Shown here in pieces: positions 35,552 to 47,697 of a stretch of DNA of 64,000 nt. Within the stretch, counting starts at the first letter, position 1; every line of letters begins with the position of its first letter. The position numbers and the translations under genes were made by a program. Under the pieces are notes generated by a model. That model was given only the letters and a program-made list of their open reading frames with translations. It was not told the DNA's origin and did no database searches. Origin of the DNA: Epiperipatus broadwayi (taxonomy: Eukaryota > Onychophora > Udeonychophora > Euonychophora > Peripatidae); NCBI GenBank assembly GCA_028023455.1, contig JAQFVV010000560.1:106001-170000 (forward strand). The letters run 5' to 3'.

Positions 35552-35812
35552 AACAATTAAACTCATTTACAAATTCCTTCAATTTACCATTCTCAACAAC
35601 AAATAAACAATCATCAACATATCTGACAAATAATTTTACATATAAACAATTCTTTTTAATAATAATTTCCTCTTCCATAAAACTTAGGGAAGAGGAAATT
35701 ATTATTAAAAAGAATTGTTTATATGTAAAATTATTTGTCAGATATGTTGATGATTGTTTATTTGTTGTTGAGAATGGTAAATTGAAGGAATTTGTAAATG
35801 AGTTTAATTGTT
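35552..35812. repeat. 125-bp-arm hairpin at the head of PLE-E, right arm
   Basis: Arms 35552-35676 and 35688-35812 are exact or near-exact complements around an 11-base loop, ATAAAACTTAG. Both arms are PLE-E coding sequence spanning the YVDD region, once inverted and once in frame. This is a 5' inversion of the element onto itself. Confidence 0.9.
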
Positions 35813-36666
35813 TTGATCCTTCTATAAAATTTGTGTTAGAAGGAGGGGGGTTAGATTTTGGTAAGTTAAAATTTTTAGATCTTTTGGTGATTAGAAATAT
35901 AGAAACTAATTGTTTATTGTGCAGTCATTTAGTTAAAAGTAAAGAATTAAGATCTATAATTAAACCTGATAGCTATCAGTCTGTATCTCATAAAGTAGCT
36001 GCTTTAAGGAATTATTGTCATAGGAATATTAAATTAAATAATTCTAGGGGGGGGGTAGCTTTGTTTCAGAAATATCAATTTTATAAAGATTATTTAAGTG
36101 TTGGATACTCTGATAAATTTGTTAAAAGTATTTTATTTAATAGTAATATTTGTAAGGATGTAAAGGTTAAAGAAAAATATGATTTTATTTCTTTGCCATT
36201 TAAATTGTCTTCTTATAAAATTGTGTGTATAAATAGTAAATTGTTTGGAAATAAGAAAATTGCTTGGAAAAGGGGTGTTACATTGAATAATTTATTGAAT
36301 AATACAAAGGAAGTTTTTGATAGAAAGACTATTCCTGGTGTGGTATATTTTATTCCTTGTTTATTTTGTAAGAAGGTTTACATAGGTCAGAGTAGTTTGA
36401 GTTTAAATGAAAGAGTAAAGGTTCATAAAAGTAGAGTTAAAAATAGATATCTTAGTTCTGCTTTGTATGTCCATGAAAAAGATACAGGCCACACTATTGA
36501 TTTTGATGAAGCTAAGGTTGTCTTCTTTGAGAGAAATGAAATCAAAAGAAGAATTAAAGAGTCTTTATTATTGAAAATTTATGATTCTGAAGCAATTAAC
36601 TTATTTAAGAGTTCTTTTAATATTAAGGGTGGATGGGAAGTGAATGGATTTGTGGGTAGTTTTTAA
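35689..36666 (+). CDS. PLE-E RT C-terminus plus GIY-YIG endonuclease, right arm
   Basis: The frame is open from the hairpin loop to TAA at 36666, about 325 codons. It begins EEEIII and reaches RYVDDCLF (YVDD at 35743-35754), the RT motif C with both catalytic aspartates. The thumb/connector follows (LDFGKLKFLDLLV), then the nuclease GVVYFIPCLFCKKVYIG, NERVKVH, DTGH and KESLLLK. PLE nucleases combine the GIY-YIG fold with Cys/His zinc ligands, and all are visible. Motifs 1 to B of RT are missing, so reverse transcription by this copy is not expected. The nuclease part looks undamaged. Downstream are the 36706-36745 stem-loop and a TA tract at the 3' end. Confidence 0.85.
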   Translation, partial: EEEIIIKKNCLYVKLFVRYVDDCLFVVENGKLKEFVNEFNCFDPSIKFVLEGGGLDFGKLKFLDLLVIRNIETNCLLCSHLVKSKELRSIIKPDSYQSVSHKVAALRNYCHRNIKLNNSRGGVALFQKYQFYKDYLSVGYSDKFVKSILFNSNICKDVKVKEKYDFISLPFKLSSYKIVCINSKLFGNKKIAWKRGVTLNNLLNNTKEVFDRKTIPGVVYFIPCLFCKKVYIGQSSLSLNERVKVHKSRVKNRYLSSALYVHEKDTGHTIDFDEAKVVFFERNEIKRRIKESLLLKIYDSEAINLFKSSFNIKGGWEVNGFVGSF

Positions 36667-36705
36667 TAGTATATATAAGTTGTGTTTTTTTTATTATTTC
36701 TTTAC

Positions 36706-36745
36706 ACTTGAGAAGTCTGCTTGTAGCAGTGAAACCTTAGGTTGT
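36706..36745 (+). other. Stem-loop plus TGAAACC motif, PLE-E 3' UTR (right arm)
   Basis: ACTTGAGAAGT, then CTGC-TTGTA-GCAG, then TGAAACC. Placed 40-80 bases after the stop codon. Confidence 0.5.
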
Positions 36746-36821
36746 GTTTTAATATTATTTTTATTCTGGTCTGGTTTAATTTTAGATTTGGGGTAGTTTT
36801 GATTATATATATATATATACA

Positions 36822-36966
36822 GTGAACATTAAAATTTAAATTAAATATTTAATGTATAAAAATAATATTTACGATTCCTTCAAAATATTCAATATTAATA
36901 AATCTAATTTTAAATAAAACGCTTAATTAACTACTTTTAGGCTCTTCTGTTGTGGTTGCTATTGTC
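36822..36966 (+). repeat. 155-bp repeat, copy 3
   Basis: Same orientation and sequence as 32058-32206, with TA runs on both sides (36804-36821 and 36967-36994). With copies 1 and 2 it brackets the palindrome. Confidence 0.85.
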
Positions 36967-36967
36967 A

Positions 36968-36994
<27 letters not shown>

Positions 36995-36999
<5 letters not shown>

Positions 37000-37593
37000 C
37001 AAAAATAAAGTTTACCCATAAAAATAATATCGGTCTATATATTTTTATCAAATTCTATTATCTGTCTAACTTTTTATCTATCTATTTAACTGTCTATCTA
37101 TTTTTATATGACAAAATTATTTTTTTTTTCATTCTATAAATTAAAAAGTGCTAGTCTATTTTTAACAATGATCTAAATAGTAAGTAAACTGTTACATTCA
37201 TTAAATTGTTAAATATTGAATTATTGCTAGAAGCATTTAAGAAATAAATATTTGAAAACCAGGCACTCTTCACAAGCCTGGAGCTTAATTATAAATAATG
37301 GGATTTCAACTCAGACTTTCAACCACCCTTCAAATATCCACAGTATCTCATACAACTGATACACATCACCACACACATGTAAAAAAGATAAATACAAAAT
37401 ATGTATATTGGTGATTTTTTTTTCTATATGTATGTGGTCATGTCTATCAGTTGTATTACATAATGTGGATAGTTGGAGAGTGCTTGAAAGTTTGAGTTCA
37501 AATTCCCTATATTTACATTTTACAATAATATTTTACTCTTGCTTATTTATATCTAGTAATTTTGATTTGCAGACAGTACAATATATATATATT
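36995..37593. other. Non-coding stretch with small inverted similarity
   Basis: CTCAGACTTTCAACCACCC...TATCTCATACAACTGATA (37310-37350) is roughly repeated in inverted sense at 37445-37500 (TATCAGTTGTATTACAT...GAAAGTTTGAGTTCA). No credible gene; the short 37408-37680 frame looks like noise. Confidence 0.4.
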
Positions 37594-39427
37594 ATAACGA
37601 ACTGGAGAAAAAAACTTAATGTAATCTGCACTACAAGGGCGCCATCTAGGCATTTGAACCTAGAAAAATGTATAAAGTAGGCAGATACGTAAGTCAAAAA
37701 AAATTTTTTTTTAGTATTTTGATTCCAGTCGTTAGCCCATGTCAATAGCTCAAGGAGTAGCAGAGATTAAATAATATAATAAGTTCTTATCTAAGAATAT
37801 ATATAAAAAAAAGAATAAAATAAGACACTGCCAGTAATTATACACACAAACATTTATTTATGCACATATATAAACAAAATTTAACATTATTATTTTAGTA
37901 TGTTTACTTTAACATTTAACATTATTTTTAACTTTTATTTTAGATTTTAATTTACATTTTAATTTTTATACTATTATAAGTTTGCACAGATGTATTTATA
38001 AAAGTTGTTTATAATGTTGAGTATAGATTGGCTGCATAGATTCCATGGTTAAAACATTTCAAAATAAATGTAAACAATCAAAATACAAAGTCATTGATAA
38101 CATCAATTGCAGAGGGAGTACAAGAAAACCCATGGCATTCATCATAAGATGCCCGCATTGACATCAATGACTTATATATTATAACCGAGTATGGAAACCA
38201 CAACATAATTAACCGATAACAAATCCATGCAAACGTATATACCAATCCATATGATACATTTATGTATTCAATGTAGCATGAAAATACAACAGCACAAATA
38301 TACTATATTGTCAGGAATGGACACCTGAACAGTATAGTTAGAGAAGACATTGACTCTTGTCCAATACAGGAATATGACATCTGTATGGCAAGAAGAACAA
38401 TAAAATAAAAACTCCATAGGAAGGGACCGCAATCCTTTTTGCCAACTTACAATCCCATCCATAGCAAAGGGTTGGTGTGGTGTATACAGTGATTCTGCAT
38501 GTAGTGAAACTCATACTACATCTACTAATTACACAAATATATCCAATCCATTGACCCAATTCAACAACAACACAAATAACCTAAGATTACCCTCCCCTAA
38601 TATAACTTTACAAATCTATACAGCCATTCACGCCTGACTTAAGTTTAACATTTGTATAATTTAATTTATGGAAAAACAAAAATCATTATAAAAACTTAAA
38701 AGAACAAAAAAAATAAATAGAAATGATTTTAAATAAAAAATACATCAAATAAAATTATACCTAATTAATAAATAAATTAGTTTGGTCAGATAGGAATCTA
38801 TTTCTATTTTTTTTTTAAATACGGAACAAGTTTAGAAGTAAAGTTCTTATTGTTTAGAATTGTTCATTAATTATATACATTTAAATCTGAGAGTTCAAAA
38901 AGTTCTTATGATTTCAAAACATTCCTTTTATCCATTGCTTGCCATTTGAATGTGAATTCCCACACTGTCCTAAAGAGATTGGTATACTGTTGGCTGATTT
39001 ATTTATTCATCTGGTCTTTTTCTTTGGCTGGTACTCAATGTAGAAAACGATGTCATTTTTCCCTTTTTTTGAACAATCACCACTCTTAATAATAACTAAC
39101 TAATAATTTCCAAACTTTTCCTTTTATATTAATTTTAAGGATTCAATTGACATAACGTCATCGATGTGATGGTCCTTTCGCTGAGGTCCGATTCCATTGT
39201 TTTTCTCTCCTATCTGACCATGCTTATACATTTAAATGCCCAAGGCTAGTTTACATTTACTAATTAAAATAATCATTTCCATTTTTCAATAACATGAATT
39301 AATTTGTTTTCAAACTTAAAGATATATTTTTATCTCTAAATATTTTTTAAGTTTTTTGCTTTTACAATACCTTTTCTATTTTTAATAAAGTTTATTTTAA
39401 TTTCTTTTTCATCTGTGCGATTATATA

Positions 39428-39459
<32 letters not shown>

Positions 39460-39581
39460 GAGGTTAGTATAGAATTTTAATTTTCAATTTTTAATTCTTA
39501 AAAAGGAAGTTTTATTTGCGAACATTTATTCTTTTCATGTTTACTAATAAAAAAACAATGTAACGTGCGTATGTGCCCGTT

Positions 39582-39584
<3 letters not shown>
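37594..39584 (-). mobile_element. TGTAACG...GTTATA element, copy 1 (probable solo LTR)
   Basis: About 2 kb, reverse-complement match to 47853-50031. Shared landmarks include GGGCGCCATCTAGGCATTTG, CACTGCCAGTAATTA, GTCATCGATGTGATGGTCCT and AAGGCTAGTTTACATTTA. In element orientation it starts at 39584 with TGTAACGGGCAC and ends TTCGTTATA at 37594, and TA tracts lie on both sides. No ORF of note. TG...(C)A ends, ~2 kb length, no coding and no nearby partner in the same orientation suggest a solo LTR. Confidence 0.65.
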
Positions 39585-39626
<42 letters not shown>

Positions 39627-39629
<3 letters not shown>

Positions 39630-40639
39630 AACAGAAATAAAAATAGAAGAAATTATTAATTATTAAAATCTGTTTATAGTCTGTGCCATTTGTAACAGTA
39701 AGAAAAATTTGTAACAGCATACAAAATAATGTAATGATGAAAAAGGCTACTATTTTGTAACCAATTATAAATATATAGATGAGTGATAAAATGATAGTTG
39801 CTATAATTCAATAACTAAACACTAAACATGATATATGATATGCTCCAGTGATTCGTCATTTGTAACCGAGTAAAATTAAATGAGAAATGAATTTACTATG
39901 TTAGCTAAAATACAATATATAATTAAATAAGGATGATGCTAACATATAAATAAGAAGATATGCATATCATGCTCTATTTGGGTGTCTATTTTTAATTAAT
40001 TAAATATAACATTATAGCCCGTTTGCAACTATCCTAAACATGAATTATGTCATGCTAATAATGAAATAAATAAATTATCTCATTTCTCAAAACATAAAAT
40101 AATAAAATGACAATTAAAACTATCATCATTAAAGATTTAAAATATTTCGATATTGGGAAGTCATTTGAACAATAAAACATACTAGTCATTGTTATTAAAT
40201 AAAATAATATTAGATATAGCAACTGAATAAAATTACTGTGAAATCCCTGGAGTGCTTTACGCTTATCTCCAATAATAGGTTCTGTTAACCAAGAATCGTT
40301 CTCCTTCGTCTTTCCATGTATATACGACCATTCATGGACACATGCACACACACTGGTGCTATTTATGACAACTCATAAAAAATATTATATAAAGTTAATA
40401 AGTTGGGAAAGGGACAGGATCACTTTTATTCAGTTTAGCTGAGGACATGTGTTTTCTATGAGCACCACTAGATTGTTCTAAATCTAGATAAATATTATCT
40501 GTGAATAGTGTACTGAATTCAAACTCATTCGGTACATTTTTACTGCACATGACTTGGATGATTAATGAACAAAAGAAAAAAAATTACTTTCTTATATTTT
40601 ATCTATGTCAATAAAATTATAAGATACCAATATCACAAA

Positions 40640-40690
<51 letters not shown>

Positions 40691-40711
40691 TTTGTGATAT
40701 AGTCTATGATT

Positions 40712-40747
<36 letters not shown>

Positions 40748-42100
40748 AAGACTCTTATCAACATTACTAACTCAGTTTAAGTATATTGATGATGAACAGA
40801 TGCAAAATATTCTCATTAATGGCTTCCACACAAGCATCGTGAAGACCATTACTTAAGGGGATGGCCATGAAACTAGTTACTTAACTTAATTATTTATTAC
40901 AATATAAAGTGATGATGATGATAATGATAATAATGATGATGATGATACTATCCGTAGCTTTATAATGAACTCACCAAAATAAATTTATCTTTATAAACTC
41001 ATAGGCACTTTTTTAAAATCATCCTTTATCAAAATGGGATTTACATATTATATTCACTAGCATTTATATAAGATTATGGTTATTTACTAAAATACTTTTA
41101 TAGTTAAAACTAGGATTCAATAATACCAGTGATGATGACTGATCATCACGCATCTCTATGCATGATATTCAACTTTCTGTAAACCCCTTTTTGCTAAACA
41201 TATCAATTATTCCACTTGGGTTTGATTGAATGATTCATACTCATCATATCAATGATGATGGTGATCATAACTCATGTATAGTACTATGTTTAAATGGTGT
41301 TTTAATCAGTCATATGATATCTATCTTTGATGAGGATGATCAAAACTCATAGGCACAACATAATTTTAGCTTTCTATTATTAACCTATATTTATTAAAAC
41401 TTGGTTATTATCAAGCATAAACCTTAAATACTTAAATGTAAATCAACATTCTAGCTTACTTAACATTTTGCGAGACTTGCTTAATATTTGCTAGTGTTGA
41501 CGATTCTTAATATCTGTGAGCGATGATGATGATCATTTAAATGTTAGAATCAAGTCAAGAAAATACAACAATATTTTAATAACAACTCGGAAAACAATTA
41601 AGATATATAATTATATTTTATTAATACTATTCTTCTTTCTTTCTTTAAAATCAAATTAATAACTGTACAATTGACTATTATTATATTAATTAAATATAGA
41701 ATTAATACAAAATTCTATATACACATATCCAAATAAATTTAATATACAAGTTTATCATTTTTTTTGATATTTTAAAATAAGCTGGCTTAAATTGATATCG
41801 AATATAAAAAAAATTGTATAAATGCTTACTTAAGACTTTACTTATTTATTACATAACATAAAAATAAATTTCATATGTAATGTGTGTGTTTTTCACTTTC
41901 ATTCTTATGTAAGCCTTGCTCTACAATTGCCTATACTTAAACTAATTATGCATAACCTATTCTTTTGACATGTTTGTTTAAGCAGTTATGCATGCACACA
42001 TTCTGTAATATGTTAACATATATGTTTAAAATGTATATCCCTATATGATGGATTCATACATAAATCATATATAAAAATAATATTGCAACACTGAGTAACA
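39627..42100 (-). mobile_element. Large dispersed repeat with TGTAACAG end, copy 2 (TGTAAC-D type)
   Basis: Reverse complement of 11150-13121. Its end at 39627 (TGTAACAG after a long TA run) corresponds to GTTACA at 13121. TTTGTAACAG-like words recur at 39627, 39690, 39710, 39755 and 39857. It is interrupted by TA-centred palindromes at 40640-40746 that copy 1 lacks. The far end, near 42100, is uncertain. No ORF. Confidence 0.6.
40636..40746. repeat. TA-centred palindrome inside the dispersed repeat
   Basis: AATATCACAAAATTTATATA and its complement TATATAAATATTTGTGATAT flank a long (TA)n, and a second TA run follows. The copy at 12.4-12.6 kb has none of this, so the palindrome arose after insertion. 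Confidence 0.7.
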
Positions 42101-43534
42101 AAATAAATGATATCCAGTCTAATATTAAAAAAAAAAAAAAAAAGAAAGAAAGAAAGAAATAAAAAACATTATAAAGCATATTTAGCTGGGTTGCTTATTA
42201 TCACAATCCATAAAGCACATATAAAAAAAAACATTTTAGTATTACAGTATATAATAGTAGTAATAAAAAAAATCAAAATAATGAAAAAAAAAACAACTAT
42301 GTTTAATGAATTTAAACTGTGTGTATTGTCATGTATTACTAAGAATAACATAATAAATGAATAAACTCTTAATGTTTTCTGTATCAAAAGAAAAAAAAGC
42401 TTAGACCAATAAATTAAGGTTTACTTTTATTAAGTAATAATAAAAGATTTTTTAATGAAAGTTCATAGTTACCCAATTACTTTCTGTTCTTACAAATGTT
42501 CCAGGTTTGATTTTTCAGAGTGCTAGTCTCTCATATAGCTTTTGCTTATTTCTACCATTTAAAAAGAAAAGTTCTTGTTGATACCTTTTAATAAACATGA
42601 ATTAATTGACTTGCTTGTTTCCACAATTTTAAAATTATTTATTGTTGATACTTTTGATAACGATGAATTGGTTGCCTGGCTTGATTCCATTTTTTTAAAA
42701 AAAAATCATTGTAGACACTTTAGAGACTGTGAGAAAAACTTTAATAAAAAAATGATTTATAGCCTAATCAAACTTGGCTATATATGGCTTTCATTCATCT
42801 TTTCTTTCCTCTTTTCTAGTCAAAGATGATAGTCAAATGATATCTGTGGCTGAGTTTAAATTTGTCCATTCTTTTGGTTACTATGGACCAGTATATGAGT
42901 CCATAGTAGATTAGTGATTTAACCCATTTTTTCAGATTTCAGAGAACAGAATGAGTGGGCTTTTAACAAGGCACCCTGTTTATTTCCTTCATAATGAAAA
43001 TATTTATTAATACCCTTTTATAGAATTTTAATAACTTTATATTAATCTTGGTGTGAGCTACTTTATATATACGCACATCTTCTGTATTTATTTTAAAACA
43101 AGTGTAATTTTTTCCTTAGATTTTATTTAAAGAGAGAAAAAAATCAATAGTACATACTCTTAAAAAAAATGAAAACTGTTCATATCTTTTCAGTTTAAAA
43201 CGATTGCATAGTTAATATCATTAACTGATTGACATTCAGTAAATATTGTTTCACTCATTTCCAAAGCAAAAATTGAACTGCCCTCTGGTCTGCTTTATTT
43301 AATAAAAATATAAAAGCTAAATAATTCAACACATTATTTAATAAAAAAAATAACAAATCCATATATTACATATTGCTTCTCATTGCATTTTCTCTCTACA
43401 CTTGCTTACGTTTATCATCTATAAACTATATAATAATAATAATACATGCACACATAAATCTCTATATAGAAGAAAAAAAATGTTTTCACTTAAAGACAAC
43501 ATATATATGTGAAATGAGAACATATATATATATA
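42101..43534. other. Non-coding stretch, nothing recognised
   Basis: Poly-A and GAAA-type runs at 42130-42170 create the short 42107-42364 frame, which I take as noise. No motif in the 84-codon frame at 42575-42829. Confidence 0.4.
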
Positions 43535-43735
43535 TATATATAATTGGAATAATATTTTTAACGGTTTAAAAACAATTACAAACAATCCTTAAATCCGCAG
43601 AAGTACTTTCGGTTATTTTCTAACCTGCCTCAACTTGTTTGTAGTTGTTTTTAAACTGTTAAAAATATTATTTCAATTATAATTACAATATTGTTTTTAA
43701 TTAACGGATATTTTATTTATTTTGCACACACACAC
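43535..43735. mobile_element. Foldback element, short form, copy 2
   Basis: GGAATAATATTTTTAACGG at the left and its complement CTGTTAAAAATATTATTTC at the right, with AATCCGCAGAAGTACTTTCG inside. The right side extends through AATTACAATATTGTTTTTAA. A TA run abuts on the left (43521-43542). The middle is partly deleted relative to 51541-51815. Confidence 0.7.
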
Positions 43736-46148
43736 AAACATATATATATATATATATGTATATTGAACCGGATTGATGTCCGATTCAAGAGTTTTATTGC
43801 CCAAAATTAAAACTCAATTTTGATAAATCTTATCTAAAGTTAGAATTTTATTTATCATTTAAAAAGAGTATGTGTATTAAAACACCTACTCATTTATATT
43901 TAAAATAGATCATTTTAACCTTTATAAAAATTGTTTTTAAAATAGTTTTCTTATTCCACTTCTTTTTACTTTTTTTTAAATCAATTTGATTAAAAACAAG
44001 CTGGCTAACTAATTACATTTCTGTTGATTTATTTTTACTCATTGTGAACTCATTCTAAAAATGGAGATTTAATTGTGTTATTTTTTATAATACCTGGGTA
44101 GAATTCTTAAACTAGATTGAGTGGGAGATTAATATTTGCCATGCCTAAGGTGTAGAAATTCAACAACAAGGAAAGTGTTTCATGAGAAACGGAGCGAGGT
44201 ATAAATAGCCCCAAAAATTTGGAGAGTGAGTTATTAATTATTCTTAACTAGATAAGCTGCTTCTCAAGTAAAAGTTTATATTCTTTTACACACTTTGTTT
44301 GCAGTCTATTGTGATCCAGAGTTTTGACAGCAGTTTGGACATTTAAATTTTTTAAGAAAATTTGCAGCTGTTAAATCCTTTTGCTTGCAACAAGATGACA
44401 AATACTGTATGTGTTGTCATCACCAGAATGGCATGCTAACTTAACAAAGGATCGATCCCTAACTTCCAAATTTGCTCCAGTAATGCCAGAAACCTCTAGA
44501 AGAAGCCACAACCTCCATGTTGTGAAAAAAACTGAAAATGAACTAGAATAATAGTGTGCACTCTACTAGAACAGTACGTTACCATAAGGTATATATATTT
44601 TCTTTTATTCTTCCCAGGGTAAATTTCCTTTCATTAAATTTCCTCTCAATCTAATTATAAATATGTATTCATAAACAATATAGCCTCTTATTTAATATTT
44701 GCTGTGTTTTCTAGTATTTTGTGGTGTGTCTTGGAATCTTAGTTTTAAGATTCCAAGTTTGCTTTCAATTTTTTTTGTTTATTTTTGAGTGGCATGTGAG
44801 TTTTTGTATTTTTTTCTACCTAACTTTTACTAAATGCTTTAGCAGTCATGAATATTTTAAATGCTTACCTGTAATTATTTTATTATTCTGTAACTAATTT
44901 TAGACACTTAGTTTGTGCTTTGTGCAAACTGTAAATCTTCTAGCTGGTGTTTTATCAACTTTATTGTTCTGGTTTTCTGAGAGTTGAGATTTCTTCTAGA
45001 TTAGGTAGAATCGTAATCAAGTATTTTTTGCTGTCTTGTATGTGAAATCAACCATATTTGCATTAAATGTAGTATTATGTGCAGCAGTCCTGTGGCATTA
45101 TAATATGAGTAGAAAGAAGGCTAGTGATCGATCATCTATGCTGGTTTCATTGATTTCCTACAAGACCGTAATTAATTGTTTTCATATCTCTGTTTCTGGA
45201 AACTAGAGTTGCTGTTTCTTTTCTGTGTAAATTTATAAGTAGCTAGCATGAAGATAATATTTATATTTTTTTTAAATTACAGGTGAGAGAAACTTTTGCT
45301 GCTACATTATTTAAAGCTTTAATATTTTTGTACTTATGTGCACTCTCCAATAGATTTATTTTTGTATTTACATGTGGTTTTAAATTTATCAAAGTGTGTA
45401 CTCAGGATTTGTTTTGTAAGTTTATTTTTCTTGGAATGCTTAGGCAGATGTAATTGCTTTTCCAATTATATGCTTGTCTCCTATTGAGAGCTTTCATTGT
45501 TATTTTTAGAATAGTTTTCGCCAATCATTTGGTTGGGGATCACCAGTTTTAATGGCTTGTTTTCCTTTCATTTTAAATCATGATTTTTGGTTGTACTTGA
45601 GGTAAACCAATCACCTTTATTTTAAATGTAATAACAGGTGCAGCTTCTACTGACATAAGACATTTGTGGCCCGATACATTTTTTGGGTCTCAGAAAGCTC
45701 GCTGGTGATGGTTTCATTGATTTATTTCAAGAACGTATTGTTTAAATATCTGAAAGTGAAAACCAATGTTTGGGTGAATCCTCTGTTTAATGAAATTTGC
45801 TTCCTCTCTTTACAATTCATTATTGTAAGATCAGGTGGTCTGCCGAGCATTACGTTTAGTCTTTCTGGTACACGCCTGAGGCAATCCTATTTATTGTGTC
45901 ATAAACGGATACTTCACCATTTATTTTCTCTTAAATAAAACTTTTTAAATATGTTTACACTAAATTTGTCTGACATTTGTTTTAGTGCTGTTGTTGCTCA
46001 ATTGTCTAAACAATTTTGAGATCTCTTGTTTCTCCCTGAGTTTAGTGGTGAAAACCATCATCATTCATTCTGTTCACAGTAAATAAATTTTCCAGATACA
46101 TAGTGGTCTGGTGGCGCCTCCTGTGTCAGAATAGACTGAGTGTCCAGT

Positions 46149-46214
<66 letters not shown>

Positions 46215-47690
46215 GACAGGGCTGAGTTTGATCCCTGTTTCAAAAGTAAACTTTGCTATATATGCATCAATATTGCACAATTAATTGAATTTATTTCTTT
46301 TTTTAATATTTATATTTATAATTAGATAGGGATTAAAAAACATAAATATAAACAGAAGAGGTGCTGGTATGTGTGCTCTTTGTTTTATGGAAACACGTGT
46401 ATATATTTTTGCTGGATAAAATAATATGAAAGAAAAACAAGTAAAAAGTATAAATGCAGATATGGAAATATGTTTTATTGTTCAAGATGGAAGCTTTTCA
46501 ATTTCATTTTGAAGAAGTTAAATAAAAAAAGATAGCAAAAAGAACTTGATCGATATCTAAAGAATTTAATTACAAAGATTTAAGTTTTAGATTTAAAAGA
46601 ATTTCGATGAAAACAAAAGAAAGACAAATTTAGATTTTGAAGTGCAAAAAGTTTTTGTTCAAAAAATATTCTGGATTTTGAGGGGCAGAACTTTCTAAAG
46701 GATTATTCTATTGCTGATTTTTGTAGAGTGCTGCAGTGGGAGAATTGTATAGAAATGGCTGGTAGAATGGTGTGCCAGCTAGCTTAAGAATGCATAAGCA
46801 TGCTGGGCATTGCAATCCTGCCCCATGAAGGTCTGAAGGTGGCTGCAAGAAGGGTAACCATCGAAGATAGAAACTAATTGCTCCAAAGTCTAAATTAAAT
46901 TCAAAAAGGAATGGAATCAACAAGCAAGAATATAATGTCAGCCGGAATAAGTAATCCAATTTGATTGCCATTACATCAAGTGCTAAAAAAGAGTCAAAAC
47001 GAATAATTTTTTTCACTTTTTATAATCCATTGTTTTCCCTGGGAAAGAAAAGCAATTCAGGTATGTGCACATTCAACAATATACTAATTAGTGTTCCAGT
47101 TAGCATCTGTTTTTTTTTCACAAACTTTCTCTACAAACTGTCTTATCATGAGGGATATGCATAAACTTTAAAAAAAAAAGAATCAAGGAAAAAGAAATGA
47201 TTTTTCTTACTGGTATGAACCTTATATATGTCTTATTCATATGATTTTATACCTATCTAAGCAGTGAGTGTATGCATACATTTTTCTTAATAAATAAAGA
47301 GCACAAAATCAAATAATATTTAATCAGGGTATAAATAAAATATTGTACAAAATTTTAAAAATAAAATGTATGTTTATTGGTATTGTTTATTTAGGTCTGT
47401 TGTTATAAAAGTAGAAAAAATTTAAAATAGTATATCATGTATATTTTAGTATAGTAAACCTCCCATCATAGATTTCCTTCAATTTGTCAATCAACCATCT
47501 TGATTGAGCTAGTCAAGGGCATTTCCATATTATTATTCCAGCTCTCCCAGCATAATTCTTATAGTAATATAAGATTGGCACTTGAGATCATAAATTGACA
47601 CTCATAAATGAGCTGGGAGAGAAATAGGAGTGTAGTGTTTGAAATATTTTAAAAATAAATATTTTTTTAACAATTACACATATATGTGTA
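43736..47690. other. Non-coding stretch, no gene recognised
   Basis: A long T-rich region slightly richer in G and C around 44.3-46.0 kb. The phrase GGTTTCATTGATTT occurs twice (45141 and 45709) in loosely similar contexts, hinting at an old duplication. The 90-codon frame 45666-45938 and the 102-codon minus frame 46708-47016 have no motif I recognise. A long TA run is at 46155-46211. Confidence 0.35.
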
Positions 47691-47697
47691 GCGTTAT

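Larger units (their letters stand above)
32365..36804. repeat. 4.44-kb palindrome of back-to-back PLE arrays
   Basis: The left arm (32365-34440) is the reverse complement of the right arm (34535-36804). The first bases, AATCAAAACTACCCC, mirror the last, GGGGTAGTTTTGATT, and there is a 94-base unpaired centre (34441-34534). The 291- and 294-residue proteins of the two arms differ at only a couple of positions over the shared part, so the arms are very similar. Each arm, read outward, carries PLE-D then PLE-E. The right arm also holds a 261-bp hairpin (35552-35812) where the left arm has about 58 unrelated bases (33375-33432). Both outer ends touch TA tracts. Most other differences are in homopolymer runs. 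Confidence 0.9.

Noticed and set aside
37630-37690. tRNA-like or snRNA-like segment around GGGCGCCATCTAGG
   Set aside because: No cloverleaf could be drawn and the segment is simply the conserved end of the solo-LTR-like element.
42107-42364. 85-codon lysine-rich frame
   Set aside because: Arises from a poly-A/GAAA run; falls at the ragged end of the dispersed repeat.
45666-45938. 90-codon frame as a gene
   Set aside because: No motif, no splice context and no repeat of the frame elsewhere; kept only as part of an unassigned stretch.
46155-46215. CRISPR-like or satellite array in long TA tracts
   Set aside because: Simple dinucleotide repeats without spacers; no CRISPR repeat architecture anywhere in the window.
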